From Flavobacteriia bacterium (GTDB lineage Bacteria > Bacteroidota > Bacteroidia > Flavobacteriales > Flavobacteriaceae), in assembly GCA_018500075.1 (NCBI GenBank), contig JAHBAN010000029.1:1-6400 (forward strand): DNA of 6,400 bases, given 5' to 3'. A model generated the notes under the pieces. It had not been told where the DNA came from, searched no databases, and saw nothing but the letters and a program-made list of their open reading frames with translations. The translations under genes were made by a program, and so were the position numbers. Below are positions 6,043-6,400 of the stretch, piece after piece. The stretch's first letter is position 1; each line of letters starts with the position of its first letter.

Positions 6043-6400
6043 TTAGGCGCCTGCGTTGCAGGTTCCGAGCTCGCCACCCGCAAATTGGGGGTGATCGGGC
6101 GCGTAGGTCACTTGCTCAACAGGGGTGACTTCAACGATTTCGAGAAGGTCGAACTCGGATGTCGGGTTCTCTTTACCCTTCACGACGAGAACGTCTTTGA
6201 AGCACTGGTGGTCTTCGGCACGATACAGTGTCTTGCCGTTGCCCATACCGTCAAACTCAAAGCCTTCCAGAGCTTCGCCAACACCACATGGGTTGAACGT
6301 GCCGGCACGCTCACAAGCATCTGCATAAAGCAGGGCTTGAACGTAGCAGGTGTGCGCCGCCTGTGAGGGTGGGAAGCCATATTTCTCACCGAAGGACTTA
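6043..6400 (-). CDS. ABC transporter periplasmic substrate-binding protein (partial, C-terminal 118 residues)
   Basis: The reading frame is open from the window edge to a TAA at 6043-6045, giving the last 118 residues; the N-terminus, signal peptide and start lie outside. The stretch GKTLYRAEDHQCFKDVLVVKGK (visible residues 55-76) resembles the RAxDHQ-type segment near the C-terminus of LivK-like type I periplasmic binding proteins, and the following DLLEIVEVTPVEQV strand fits that fold. Five cysteines are present (visible residues 18, 29, 38, 66 and 114), compatible with disulfides in the periplasm. Its place directly ahead of the two permeases and two ATPases makes it the solute receptor of this importer. 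The ligand cannot be predicted because most of the binding cleft lies outside the window. An internal ATG at 6246 is not the start, since similarity continues upstream of it. Confidence 0.9.
   Translation of the reverse strand, partial: KSFGEKYGFPPSQAAHTCYVQALLYADACERAGTFNPCGVGEALEGFEFDGMGNGKTLYRAEDHQCFKDVLVVKGKENPTSEFDLLEIVEVTPVEQVTYAPDHPQFAGGELGTCNAGA

Noticed and set aside
6079..6098. HPQF string in the binding protein, like a streptavidin-binding tag
   Set aside because: It is a four-residue match in a natural loop near the C-terminus and is expected by chance.
2192..6400. Assignment as a urea (Urt) or amide transporter
   Set aside because: The gene order fits, but no urease, amidase or nickel genes are visible, and the binding-protein cleft is outside the window, so only the family can be stated.

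Overview
This window looks like chromosomal DNA from a marine-type alphaproteobacterium, most probably a member of the Rhodobacterales (Roseobacter group). The evidence is the moderately high GC content, the character of the acetyl-CoA synthetase and transporter proteins, and a GC-rich palindromic repeat next to a GGGATATTTTT stretch at the left edge, of a kind I associate with Rhodobacterales intergenic regions. The taxonomic call is by recognition, not by a search.

Every gene lies on the minus strand, so the transcription order runs from right to left. First comes the C-terminal 118 residues of a periplasmic substrate-binding protein (6043-6400, cut by the window end). After an 87-base gap with two hairpins come two membrane permeases, LivH-like (4924-5955) and LivM-like (3727-4920). 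Two ATPases follow, LivG-like (2960-3715) and LivF-like (2192-2947). The gaps between these four genes are 3, 11 and 12 bases, and each start has a Shine-Dalgarno sequence, so they form one tight operon. After an 86-base gap with a strong hairpin comes acs, a complete AMP-forming acetyl-CoA synthetase (159-2105), closed by an intrinsic terminator at 105-141. The last ~100 bases hold a G-tract cluster and two copies of a GC-rich palindromic repeat.

Together the five transporter genes encode a complete ABC importer of the hydrophobic/branched-chain amino acid (HAAT) family. The binding protein captures a solute in the periplasm, LivH/LivM form the channel and LivG/LivF hydrolyse ATP. The solute cannot be read from sequence; HAAT members import branched-chain amino acids, urea, short amides and other small carboxylates. 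acs converts acetate, ATP and CoA to acetyl-CoA, and its position at the end of the operon suggests, without proving, that the imported compound is acetate or is broken down to it.

The window is largely ordinary core metabolism and transport. The points worth a second look are the transporter-acs linkage, the intercistronic hairpins, the dispersed repeat at the left edge, and the way the unusual residues of the two ATPases fall into the same composite ATP site. I did not find a clearly novel defence, mobile or RNA system.
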